A DNA stretch of 35,701 bases from Kurthia zopfii (GTDB taxonomy: Bacteria; Bacillota; Bacilli; Bacillales_A; Planococcaceae). The position numbers were made by a program, and so were the translations under genes. Where the stretch lies: NCBI RefSeq assembly GCF_003143955.1, contig NZ_QFVS01000032.1:1-35701 (forward strand), in the 5' to 3' direction. The notes under the pieces were generated by a model. It searched no databases. It had not been told where the DNA came from and worked only from the letters and a program-made list of their open reading frames with translations. Positions 1-7,160 of the stretch are shown piece by piece (position 1 is the stretch's first letter; each line of letters opens with the position of its first letter).

Positions 1-29
1 AACCTAAAATAAAAAGGCAATAAACCCTT

Positions 30-116
30 TATATCAGTTTTCGAGTTACCAACGGTAACCCTCAAACTGAACGGTATTCATCCCCCACTTATAGAAGATG
101 GGGGAATTCTACCGAA
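30..116 (+). mobile_element. Possible right end of an IS200/IS605-type element
   Basis: Two adjacent imperfect hairpins are visible. The first pairs TCAGTTT (34-40) with AAACTGA (64-70) and TTACC (46-50) with GGTAA (54-58). The second pairs CGGTA (72-76) with TACCG (110-114) and CCCCC (82-86) with GGGGG (100-104). Subterminal hairpins of this kind, with a run of C, a short loop and a run of G followed by AATTC, recall the right ends and omega-RNA region of IS200/IS605/IS1341 elements in Firmicutes. No transposase or TnpB reading frame is inside the window, so this rests on resemblance only. The same hairpins could instead serve as the 3' end of the minus-strand thioredoxin-like gene that stops at 123. 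Confidence 0.3.
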
Positions 117-122
117 CAGATG

Positions 123-680
123 TTAAATCGATTTTAACAGTGCTTCTTTTTGACTGTTATAAACCCAGTTCCAAAATTGATCATTCGAAGCATTTTCTTC
201 CCCAATATTTAAATACATCTCTGTTTGCGCTGCATCGAAGTTCTCGTCTTCTTTTGGTGGAAGTGATTCGCGTTGTTTCATCACATACGATTGAAGTTCA
301 GGCGCTCTTGGTCCCCACTGTCCAATTACTTCTCCTTCTTCAGATAGGAAAATGTAGATTGGAATGGCTCTACCACCATTCGTTAAATATTGATCCATTA
401 ACTCGATGTTTTCGTCACGAAGGACACATCGTACTTCAATCTCTGCTTTTTCAGCGATTTTTCTCAGTACTGCATTGTTGATCATCGCATCTCCACACCA
501 ATCTTCTGTAATCACTAAGACATGTGGATTTGCTGCTTTTAATTTATTGAAAAATTCTTCGTCATTCGGCAATTCAAAACCGTTGTAAACTCGGTATGAG
601 TTATCTTGTAACGTCGACATTTCATCCATATACTGTGCAATGGGTGTCCCCGTTTCAAAATATTGTTGCTCTTTTTTCAT
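123..680 (-). CDS. Thioredoxin-like family protein with a single active-site cysteine
   Basis: This is a 185-residue protein of the thioredoxin fold, most like the Thioredoxin_9 group found in Firmicutes. A beta strand (VLVIT, about 54-58) leads into DWCGDA, with Trp61 and Cys62 in the position of the usual WCxxC, but the second cysteine is replaced. The RAIPIYIFL segment (about 104-112) supplies the cis-proline loop. No signal peptide or membrane segment is visible, so it is likely cytosolic. A one-cysteine site suggests a monothiol role or a non-redox role rather than a classical disulfide reductase. The start at 680 is chosen because GAGGAGG lies about 7 bases upstream; a longer frame reaching 719 would place that site inside the gene. 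It is a single gene, divergent from the MFS gene. Confidence 0.82.
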   Translation of the reverse strand: MKKEQQYFETGTPIAQYMDEMSTLQDNSYRVYNGFELPNDEEFFNKLKAANPHVLVITEDWCGDAMINNAVLRKIAEKAEIEVRCVLRDENIELMDQYLTNGGRAIPIYIFLSEEGEVIGQWGPRAPELQSYVMKQRESLPPKEDENFDAAQTEMYLNIGEENASNDQFWNWVYNSQKEALLKSI

Positions 681-709
681 GTGGATTCCTCCTCGCATAT
701 TATTGCTCC

Positions 710-718
710 ATTGTATCA
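710..718 (-). promoter_or_regulatory. Candidate extended -10 promoter for the thioredoxin-like gene
   Basis: On the minus strand the sequence reads TGATACAAT, an extended -10 box (TG, one base, then TACAAT at 710-715). No good -35 hexamer precedes it. The expected transcript start would be near 703, giving a short leader that contains the AGGAGG site. This is inferred from pattern only. Confidence 0.35.
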
Positions 719-811
719 AATTACCATACCATTTACTATTTCGCTACTTCCTATTATAGTTGAATTCATGTACACTAAATCAGTTATCAAAATTAGAAGG
801 GGTATGATTTT

Positions 812-1951
812 ATCCAAAAAACGCTATTAAAAAGTTATAATTTTCTTTTCTTCGGCTTACTTGCCCTTTTCATACCCTTCTTACCTGTCTTTATGAAGGC
901 TCAAGGTATTTCAGAAACTCAAGTAGGGCTAATCATAAGTGCTGGTGGATTAGTAACAATCATCGCCCAACCTCTTTGGGGAATGATTAGTGACCGCTTC
1001 AAAACCGTTCGTAAGGTCATCTTAATTCTTGTGTTCTTCACAACAATTAGTGGCTTCTTCCTTTACCAAATGTCGACATTCACCACGATTATTCTACTCA
1101 CATTAATCGTCTACGCATTTTTAATGCCTTTAGATCCTTTAACGGAATCATTAAGTTTCACAACTTCTGAAACTTTAAAAATCACATATGGTTCGGTGAG
1201 AACTTACGGTGCGCTTGGCTATGCTGTCTTATCATTGGTCGTTGGTTACGTGATGAACTGGTTTGGAATGACAAGTATATCTTATTTATTCGGGTTACTT
1301 GGTGTCATTTGCTTCTTCATCGTCTTTTTCATGAAGGATGTACCGACAAGCCCTGTTCCTGTAACGATTAACGGGTTGAAAAAGGTGTTAGCAAATCGTG
1401 AAATGCAGTTGTTTCTACTATTAATATTCATCGCTTCTATCCCTGCTCGAATGAATGATACTTTCTTAGGTATTCATATCGGCACTTTACACGGGGATAC
1501 AAAGTTAGTCGGCATAGCTTTTTTCATTTCCGCTTCAAGTGAAATTGTTATTTTTGCACTTAGTTTCTGGTGGTTGAAAAAAGGTCGCGAGCTTCAATTA
1601 ATAACAATTGCGATTTTCTTCTATGCGATTCGTTTCTTACTTTCTGGATTCGTTGAGCATCCATATGCTTTAATCGCAGTTCAAATCTTGCAAATGGTGA
1701 CATTCCCTATTTTCTACACGGCTGCCATTCAATATTTATATCAGATTGTTCCAAGAGAATGGCGTGCTACTGGTCAAACATTATTAGCATTATTATTCTT
1801 CGGAATCTCTGGAATCATCTCTGCCGCAGTAGGTGGTTATGTGTACAACACATTTGGCGGGCATTTCTTCTATTATATGCTTGCTTCTATTTCAGGAATT
1901 GCCTTTTTATATGGGCTAGTGCTTCTTTCACGACAGAAGCGACTTGGTTAG
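812..1951 (+). CDS. MFS transporter (MFS_1-like / PPP family), start codon unclear
   Basis: This is a twelve-helix permease of the major facilitator superfamily, closest in character to the MFS_1-like (phenylpropionate permease HcaT-type) group. Visible marks are the amphipathic loop after helix 2 (GMISDRFKTVRK), many hydrophobic helices, and the positively charged loops expected of the fold. The substrate cannot be read from sequence. The first ATG in frame is at 893, but it lies at the end of an obvious first helix (FLFFGLLALFIPFLPVF). The frame stays open back to 797, just after a TAG at 794. No ATG, GTG or TTG lies in between. The AAGGGG site (797-802) is 9 bases ahead of an in-frame ATC at 812, used here as the start (379 residues). 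The ATG at 804 is one base from that site and out of frame. So there is either a rare start codon or a one-base indel. Confidence 0.8.
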   Translation: MQKTLLKSYNFLFFGLLALFIPFLPVFMKAQGISETQVGLIISAGGLVTIIAQPLWGMISDRFKTVRKVILILVFFTTISGFFLYQMSTFTTIILLTLIVYAFLMPLDPLTESLSFTTSETLKITYGSVRTYGALGYAVLSLVVGYVMNWFGMTSISYLFGLLGVICFFIVFFMKDVPTSPVPVTINGLKKVLANREMQLFLLLIFIASIPARMNDTFLGIHIGTLHGDTKLVGIAFFISASSEIVIFALSFWWLKKGRELQLITIAIFFYAIRFLLSGFVEHPYALIAVQILQMVTFPIFYTAAIQYLYQIVPREWRATGQTLLALLFFGISGIISAAVGGYVYNTFGGHFFYYMLASISGIAFLYGLVLLSRQKRLG

Positions 1952-1985
1952 GGTTTAGACCTAGTAGTGCGTTTGAGAATAGAAA

Positions 1986-2052
1986 AGGTCTACTCAATCG
2001 TTTTCCTTCATTACATTGTAGTGAGGGTCATTCGTTGAGTAGACCTGTTTTT
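1986..2052 (+). terminator. Long hairpin terminator after the MFS gene
   Basis: AGGTCTACTCAA (1986-1997) pairs perfectly with TTGAGTAGACCT (2035-2046), followed at once by GTTTTTAAT. The loop itself folds again: CCTTCATTAC pairs with GTAGTGAGGG through one G-U pair. It lies 34 bases after the MFS stop codon, so it fits an intrinsic terminator for that gene. Confidence 0.75.
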
Positions 2053-2109
2053 AATTTCTTTAGTGTTGTGGAGAAGGCTAGGGTTAGCGTTGTTTCGAGA
2101 TTTGTGAAA

Positions 2110-2196
2110 GGCTTTCTTCTCGAGATTAGAGTGGTCTCAAGTTTTGAATGATAGGCTTTCTTCTCGGGATTAGCGTGGTCTAGCTTTCTTCTCGGG
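2110..2196. repeat. Short direct repeats (GCTTTCTTCTCG type)
   Basis: Three direct copies of a unit starting GGCTTTCTTCTCG are seen. Positions 2110-2137 and 2154-2181 are nearly identical over 28 bases, differing at two positions. A truncated third copy lies at 2183-2196. They sit just before the hairpin array and may be decayed pieces of the same or another intergenic repeat. No reading frame is supported here. Confidence 0.7.
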
Positions 2197-2202
2197 TTTT
2201 GG

Positions 2203-2652
2203 TGTCTAGTTCCAAACGCTCGTTCATATACTTTGGGATACTTCAGGTTTTCGGACGAAAGTGATGGAGCGTTTACTTTCGTTTCAAACCTTGCAGTACC
2301 CTCGTATATGAACGAGCGTTTTTCACTTTTCGTTTTTACTTTCGTTTCGTTTTCTGCAGTGCTCTCGAGATAAACGAGCCACCTGCGCTTTTCTATCGGT
2401 GTCTAGCAAATTCACGCTATATGCTAGGGGATACTTCAGGTTTTCGGGAGAAAGTGGTGGAGCTTTTACTTTCTCTTCAAACCTTCCAGTACCCTCGCAT
2501 ATGGGCGAGCGTGATTTGCTTTTCTTTCTCTGTCTAGCTCCAAACGCTATATGCTTTCAGCTCTTCAAATTCTCGGGGAAAAGTGGTGGGGCTTTTACTT
2601 TTCCTTCGAATTCTCCAGATCTTCCGCATATGATCGAGCGTTTTGCGCTTTT
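2203..2652. repeat. Array of about 120-nt nested hairpin repeats with covarying stems
   Basis: There are three full copies (about 2203-2330, 2399-2527, 2531-2652) and one right-half copy (about 2334-2395). Each begins with GTCTAG and ends with a CGAGCG-rich arm; two units end in GCGCTTTTCTAT. In copy 1 an 18-bp outer stem pairs 2214-2231 with 2304-2321. A middle stem pairs AGGTTT with AAACCT, and an inner 8-bp stem closes a 12-nt loop of the form GRTGGRGCKTTT. Inner stems are ACGAAAGT/ACTTTCGT (2255-2262, 2275-2282), GAGAAAGT/ACTTTCTC (2448-2455, 2468-2475) and GGAAAAGT/ACTTTTCC (2577-2584, 2597-2604). Both sides change together, so the paired structure is kept. No protein is encoded. From memory, Bacillales genomes carry intergenic repeats that begin with a similar TCTAGCTCCA motif; whether this is the same family needs a search. 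Confidence 0.85.
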
Positions 2653-3831
2653 CTATTTGTGTTCCCAATAGTCGTCCATTGCGTGGTCTAGGTATACCCA
2701 GCCTTTCCAGCCGATGTGTAGTGTGTCAGTTAGGAAGTATGGGTCGTTTTCGTGTTGCGTGAAGTCGACGAATGGTACGCCTTCTTGTTCTAATACGGTG
2801 TTCATTTTATCGTAGTATGCGTCGCGGCGTTCTTGGTCAAATTCTGCGTAGTCATACCACTTGGCGTTTAGTGGGATCGAGACGAATAGTGGTTTTGCGC
2901 CAACTGATTTGAATGCGTCCATCACTAATTTAAGATCGCCATACTCTGGTGAATCCGTATATTCTTCGTCTTTTTTATAGCCTTTTAATTCGTCTAGCTT
3001 TGGTTCGATTTTCTTGTGGTAGTACTTTTCAGTAATACCGAACTCATTATTTACGCGTGCTTCTCCGTATTGTTCTGCTGCTGCGATTTGCTCGTCCATC
3101 GTTTTACCGCGGACTAATGAATCGTCAGCTTTCAAATTACGTGGTTCGCGTCCAATAAATAGTGAGTAGTATAAATCTTTTTTGTATTGTAAATCTCTCG
3201 TTAGTTTACCAACAACTTTTGCTGCTCTACCGATGATTTTGTATTCTTTGTGATCTGATAATTCGTACTCATACATTGATCGTAAAATTGGATCTCTTTT
3301 TACCGTGTCAAATTGAAGTAATCTCTCCATACCTTTTTTCTGAAGATCTCTGTCGATCCCTTTGTTAAAGGCTAAATCATATGCTTGTAGCATCGAGTAG
3401 TTTGGAGAGAAGTGGAATTCATCCATACCTTCTTTTACAAACCATTGTGGCGAGATGATAAAGACAACTTTCTTACCTTTTAAATTCTTCTCTTGTTCCA
3501 CAATGTTTAAATAGTGGGTAATACTTTGAGTGCCCCCACGTCCTACTAAATACGTGCTGTAAGGTGTATCCGCAGCTTTCGTATAGTTGTAAGGGTGGAA
3601 TGGGTCAAAGCGTACTAATTCTGACGATCCGAAAATAGGCATTATATTTTTCTCGTGTAACATACGAGATTGCATATAACTTCCTTGATAAACAAGTGGA
3701 TTCATTTCGGTTTTAGCCGTTTCCACTTGTTCATCCGAAATCCATTTTTCTAATATTTTATTCGGGAAGAATAAGAATACTAGAAAGAGTACTACCGCGA
3801 CTAACAGCGGTATAAACGTTATTTTCTTCAT
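2653..3831 (-). CDS. dltD: D-alanyl-lipoteichoic acid biosynthesis protein DltD
   Basis: DltD is a membrane-anchored SGNH-type acyltransferase acting on the outer face of the membrane. It passes D-alanine, exported through DltB, to teichoic acid. The 392-residue length is normal. An N-terminal membrane anchor spans about residues 4-23. The nucleophile motif GSSE is at about 68-71, and near the C terminus DTLH supplies the Asp and His of the catalytic triad. It is the last gene of dltXABCD, overlapping dltC by four bases (ATGA), which suggests translational coupling. Its TAG stop codon (2653-2655) lies within the end of the adjacent hairpin repeat, so the repeat array seems to have inserted right against or into the 3' end. 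Confidence 0.96.
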   Translation of the reverse strand: MKKITFIPLLVAVVLFLVFLFFPNKILEKWISDEQVETAKTEMNPLVYQGSYMQSRMLHEKNIMPIFGSSELVRFDPFHPYNYTKAADTPYSTYLVGRGGTQSITHYLNIVEQEKNLKGKKVVFIISPQWFVKEGMDEFHFSPNYSMLQAYDLAFNKGIDRDLQKKGMERLLQFDTVKRDPILRSMYEYELSDHKEYKIIGRAAKVVGKLTRDLQYKKDLYYSLFIGREPRNLKADDSLVRGKTMDEQIAAAEQYGEARVNNEFGITEKYYHKKIEPKLDELKGYKKDEEYTDSPEYGDLKLVMDAFKSVGAKPLFVSIPLNAKWYDYAEFDQERRDAYYDKMNTVLEQEGVPFVDFTQHENDPYFLTDTLHIGWKGWVYLDHAMDDYWEHK

Positions 3832-4061
3832 GCAAGTTCAGCAAGCTTCTCTGCAATGTTATTAGGTGTGTTCCACTCTTCACGGTTGAATACTGTAATC
3901 GGTACGTTAATATCTAATTGATCTTCGAAAGCAACTAGTAAGTTGATTGTTCCGAATGAATCTAATAATCCTTCTTCAAATAAATCTAAATCATGTTCTT
4001 CTAATACTACGTCATCCTCACAGATGTCCGCTAAAATTTGAAATACTTTTTCTTTATTCAT
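3828..4061 (-). CDS. dltC: D-alanine--poly(phosphoribitol) ligase subunit 2 (D-alanyl carrier protein)
   Basis: DltC is the small acyl-carrier-like protein that holds D-alanine as a thioester on a phosphopantetheine arm. It is 77 residues, all helical in character and strongly acidic. The attachment site GLLDSFG places the modified serine at Ser35; the DSF form (rather than DSL) is the one I recall for B. subtilis DltC. The C-terminal WNTPNNI motif is also typical. The start at 4061 follows an AAGGGAG site. It lies between dltB (22-base gap) and dltD (four-base overlap). Confidence 0.96.
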   Translation of the reverse strand: MNKEKVFQILADICEDDVVLEEHDLDLFEEGLLDSFGTINLLVAFEDQLDINVPITVFNREEWNTPNNIAEKLAELA

Positions 4062-4083
4062 AATATAAAATCTCCCTTATTGT

Positions 4084-5268
4084 TTAAAATAGTGCTCCTG
4101 AGAAAATATAGAAGCCGAAACATACGAAGTTAAATGTAATGAAAATACTAATCGCATGTGTGAATTTATTGTCTTTCCAGAATTTCGTTTTCTTATTCCA
4201 ACGTTCGAACTTGTCGAAGCATATAATGAGGAACGCGTGATACAAGCCATACACAACGAAGTGCAGCGCAAGTCCGTGCCAAACACCCATCAATAGGAAT
4301 AATAAGAAGTAACCGATGTAAGAAATTACGTAACGGTTTTTAATCCATTTTTTCTTCATCATCCAGAATACGAAACGCATATATACGTAGTCGCGGAACC
4401 AGAATGATAAACTCATGTGCCAACGATCCCAGAAATCTTTAATATTACGACTGATGAATGGTAAGTTAAAGTTTTTAGGTGTACGAATGCCCATGATGTA
4501 ACTCACACCTAATGCGAAACAACTGTATCCAGCGAAATCGAAGAATAGGTATAAGCTGTAAATATACATATATGCAATATGGCCTTCTAAACCATTTAAA
4601 ACATCATATGTGCGGTTCGGTAAAAACACTAAAATTTTATTATAAAGTAAAAATGCCAAAATGAACTTATAGAAGAAACCTAAGAAAATACTGTTGATCC
4701 CTTTTAATAAAAGCTCACGGTATTCATCTTTTGTTGGCACTGTTTGGAAATCTTTATCGAATCGTTTCCAACGGTCAATTGGCCCTGAAGAAACTGTCGG
4801 GAAGAATAGTAAGAAGTAAATTAACTCCGAAATCGGAACTTGCTTCTTCTTCATCATGCCGTCGCGTGTTTCCATAATTAGCTGCACTGCTTTGAAAGTG
4901 ATATATGAAATACCTAAGAATCCAAAAATGTGAAGATTAAAGAACGGCAGAACTTTCACTAATACAAGTGGAAGGATTGCTAATAATACTGCGATTATGA
5001 AAACCTGCGTATTATTTTTAGTCATTCGATAAGTATGATAGCCTTTAATTAATAACACTTGGAATAGCGTGAATAATAATATGGAAATAGCAGACTTCCA
5101 ATTGACGGTGAAGTCTTTCATATCAAGACCAAAGATCAATGCTAATACAATAATTGAAATAAGCATATTGTATTTACGCGCTGATTTACCTAGTAGTCCC
5201 AATATGATTGTCGGTATAAATAAAATACCGATGATTAAAAAGAATAAAAAATCACTATATGGAATCAT
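4084..5268 (-). CDS. dltB: D-alanine transfer protein DltB (MBOAT family)
   Basis: DltB is a multi-pass membrane O-acyltransferase-family protein. It takes D-alanine from DltC on the inner face and moves it across the membrane for DltD. It is 394 residues with about eleven hydrophobic segments. The MBOAT hallmarks are visible: the DRWHMSL region at about 281-287 and the invariant histidine in GVWHG (His331). It overlaps dltA by four bases (ATGA), so it is translationally coupled to it. Confidence 0.96.
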   Translation of the reverse strand: MIPYSDFLFFLIIGILFIPTIILGLLGKSARKYNMLISIIVLALIFGLDMKDFTVNWKSAISILLFTLFQVLLIKGYHTYRMTKNNTQVFIIAVLLAILPLVLVKVLPFFNLHIFGFLGISYITFKAVQLIMETRDGMMKKKQVPISELIYFLLFFPTVSSGPIDRWKRFDKDFQTVPTKDEYRELLLKGINSIFLGFFYKFILAFLLYNKILVFLPNRTYDVLNGLEGHIAYMYIYSLYLFFDFAGYSCFALGVSYIMGIRTPKNFNLPFISRNIKDFWDRWHMSLSFWFRDYVYMRFVFWMMKKKWIKNRYVISYIGYFLLFLLMGVWHGLALHFVVYGLYHAFLIICFDKFERWNKKTKFWKDNKFTHAISIFITFNFVCFGFYIFSGALF

Positions 5269-6764
5269 TGTACTAATTCAACCGCCAATCTTTTGCGATC
5301 AACTTTACCATTCATATTAAGCGGTAATTCATCTAAATACATGAACTTTTTAGGAACCATATAATTTGGAATAAGTTGTAATAATTGCGTCTTAAGGTGT
5401 TTCGTCATTTTAAACGGTTTTTCCGTTAATTCGTCCTTCAATACGATGCAAGCAGTCAATGATACGACTTCTTCACCATCTTTGACTGGGTGAACGATAC
5501 ATGAACGAACTTCAGGTAATATCTCAATTTGTTTTTCGATTTCTTCAATCTCCATACGGTAACCGTGAAGTTTGATTTGGAAATCTGAACGACCTGCATA
5601 AAAAATATAGCCGTCTTTTACATAACCAAGATCGCCCGCTTTATAAATGCGTTCGCCATTGTGAAGTTTGAAAACTTTCGCACTCTGTTCTTCAGCGTAC
5701 ATATAACCTTCTGTACTTACTGTTGGTCCAAAGATTACTAATTCCCCTTTTTCACCTTCAGCGACAGGATTCAATTCGTCACTTAAAATTCTTAGCGCAG
5801 TTGAATCTGCTTTTGCGATTGGCAATTGCTCATACTTCGCTAACATTTCAGATGTTACATCTACAGCTGTTACTGCAACTGTTGTTTCAGTAGGGCCGTA
5901 TAAATTAATTACTTTCGCTTTAGGGAAACGGACTTTCAATTCTGTTGCCACTTGATGCGGTAGTACTTCTCCACAGAATAAAAATGTATTCAACTGCGGA
6001 AGTTGTTTTTCATTCCATTCAGGATTCATCAAACAAATTTTTGCAAATGACGGAGTTGACGTCCAGACTGCAATCGGTGATTGACCCAATTCCTCAAATA
6101 ATAATGAAGCATTCTCAATTTGTTTTTTTGTAATTGCCTGTAATTCTCTACCGCCAGTTAAAGCTGGGTATAAATCCATTACAGATAGATCGAAGGAATA
6201 CGGTGCTTGATTTAAATAAACACCATCTGGAAGTGAGCATTCTTCATCTAACCAATCTACGAAATGACCTAAATTTGATTCAGAAATTTGTACGCCTTTT
6301 GGTTTTCCTGTACTACCTGATGTGTAGATAATATAAAATACTTGATCTCCACGAACCCATGTAGCTGGTTCTTCCTCTGCGCCATTTCCTTCTGAAATCA
6401 GCATACTAGCTGTTTTCGATGGGATAGCTGTTTGAATCTCAAACTGTTCTGTAGTGATAATAAATGAGGATTTTGATGCCTCGATAATATGTGCAATTCG
6501 CTCATCTGGAATTGAAATATCAAGAGGAATATATGGATGACCTGCCTTTACTGCTCCTAAAAACGATACAATTTGCAGTGGCGACATATGTCCGTAAATC
6601 GCGATTGGGCTTTTTCTGGGTAGTTTCATTGCTTTAATAGCCGCTGCTACCTCGTTTGATTGCTGCCAAAGTTCGCCATAAGAAATTGATTTCCCATCAG
6701 ATCTATATGCGATTTTCTCTGGACTCGCTGCTGCCATTTGTGCAATTTGCTGCAGCACTTTCAT
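5265..6764 (-). CDS. dltA: D-alanine--poly(phosphoribitol) ligase subunit 1 (D-alanine:DltC ligase)
   Basis: DltA is a cytosolic adenylate-forming enzyme that activates D-alanine with ATP and loads it onto DltC. The P-loop-like A3 motif TSGSTGKPKG is at about 148-157. NLYGPTETT (A5) and the C-terminal NGKVDRK with catalytic Lys487 are also clear. The ATG at 6764 is preferred (499 residues). A GTG three codons earlier (6773) touches the AAAGGA ribosome binding site, whereas the ATG is about 10 bases from it. The gene follows dltX by 18 bases. Confidence 0.96.
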   Translation of the reverse strand: MKVLQQIAQMAAASPEKIAYRSDGKSISYGELWQQSNEVAAAIKAMKLPRKSPIAIYGHMSPLQIVSFLGAVKAGHPYIPLDISIPDERIAHIIEASKSSFIITTEQFEIQTAIPSKTASMLISEGNGAEEEPATWVRGDQVFYIIYTSGSTGKPKGVQISESNLGHFVDWLDEECSLPDGVYLNQAPYSFDLSVMDLYPALTGGRELQAITKKQIENASLLFEELGQSPIAVWTSTPSFAKICLMNPEWNEKQLPQLNTFLFCGEVLPHQVATELKVRFPKAKVINLYGPTETTVAVTAVDVTSEMLAKYEQLPIAKADSTALRILSDELNPVAEGEKGELVIFGPTVSTEGYMYAEEQSAKVFKLHNGERIYKAGDLGYVKDGYIFYAGRSDFQIKLHGYRMEIEEIEKQIEILPEVRSCIVHPVKDGEEVVSLTACIVLKDELTEKPFKMTKHLKTQLLQLIPNYMVPKKFMYLDELPLNMNGKVDRKRLAVELVQ

Positions 6765-6782
6765 AGTATGCACTTCCTTTCT

Positions 6783-6920
6783 TTAAAACTCTGTGTATAT
6801 AAACGGTCCTGCGCTCATATCATGAAAACCATAAATTAGAACGAGTAAAACCAAAATGCTGAAGTAAAACATCGTTCTTCCAATTGAGCGTAAGCTATTA
6901 TTTTCCTTTAGCTTTTCCAT
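6783..6920 (-). CDS. dltX: DltX, small membrane protein of the dlt operon
   Basis: This is a 45-residue reading frame directly upstream of dltA, with a ribosome binding site AAAGGGGCG about 8 bases before the ATG. It has a basic N terminus, one transmembrane helix (about residues 17-31, SILVLLVLIYG) and the C-terminal motif GPFIYTEF. Position, size, single helix and the FIYTEF-like tail match DltX, a conserved first member of many Firmicute dlt operons. DltX is thought to act with DltB and DltD at the membrane in teichoic acid D-alanylation. Genes this short are often left out of annotations. Confidence 0.9.
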   Translation of the reverse strand: MEKLKENNSLRSIGRTMFYFSILVLLVLIYGFHDMSAGPFIYTEF

Positions 6921-6985
6921 TCTTTCGCCCCTTTCTATCATTATTCTAACGATTCACACGCCATAAAGTTTCATTTTCTTTTGCA

Positions 6986-6994
6986 ATTATAACA
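6986..6994 (-). promoter_or_regulatory. Candidate dlt operon promoter (extended -10)
   Basis: The minus strand reads TGTTATAAT: a perfect TATAAT (6986-6991) preceded by a TG extension. The -35 region is weak (TTTATA or similar). It lies about 65 bases before the dltX start, leaving room for a leader of about 60 nt. No clear operator was recognised. Confidence 0.45.
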
Positions 6995-7110
6995 TTTGTT
7001 ACACCAATATAAAGTTTATATTACAAAACGATCAATTCCAATTGGTTAAAAGTCACAAACCGAAACCAATACTTTATACCTATTCTAGTTCAATAGTTTT
7101 ACTAAAAAGT

Positions 7111-7150
7111 AAAAAACCATCCATAGCGACTAAACTATGGACGGTTTTTT
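7111..7150 (-). terminator. Terminator of the gatCAB operon
   Basis: A 16-bp stem (7111-7126 with 7135-7150) has an 8-base loop and ends in six T on the minus strand, 11 bases after the gatB stop. The one non-Watson-Crick position is a G-U pair in the minus-strand RNA but an A-C mismatch in the plus-strand RNA. This supports the minus strand as the working direction. Confidence 0.85.
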
Positions 7151-7160
7151 AGCATTCAAA

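Noticed and set aside
98-481. A 127-residue plus-strand frame opposite the thioredoxin-like gene
   Set aside because: It is antisense to a gene with clear fold motifs and a strong ribosome binding site, and begins inside the left-edge hairpin.
1759-2151. A 130-residue plus-strand frame overlapping the end of the MFS gene
   Set aside because: It is out of frame inside a clear transporter gene, then runs through its terminator and repeats; no ribosome site and no family resemblance.
2203-2652. Possible CRISPR array
   Set aside because: The repeats are about 120 nt, themselves folded, and follow each other with no uniform spacers; no cas genes are present.
2399-2671. A 90-residue plus-strand reading frame with an internal protein repeat
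   Set aside because: It lies wholly in the hairpin array; the apparent protein repeat (FSG.SGGAFTF twice) is just the translated DNA repeat. There is no ribosome binding site, and the base changes preserve stem pairing, not codons.
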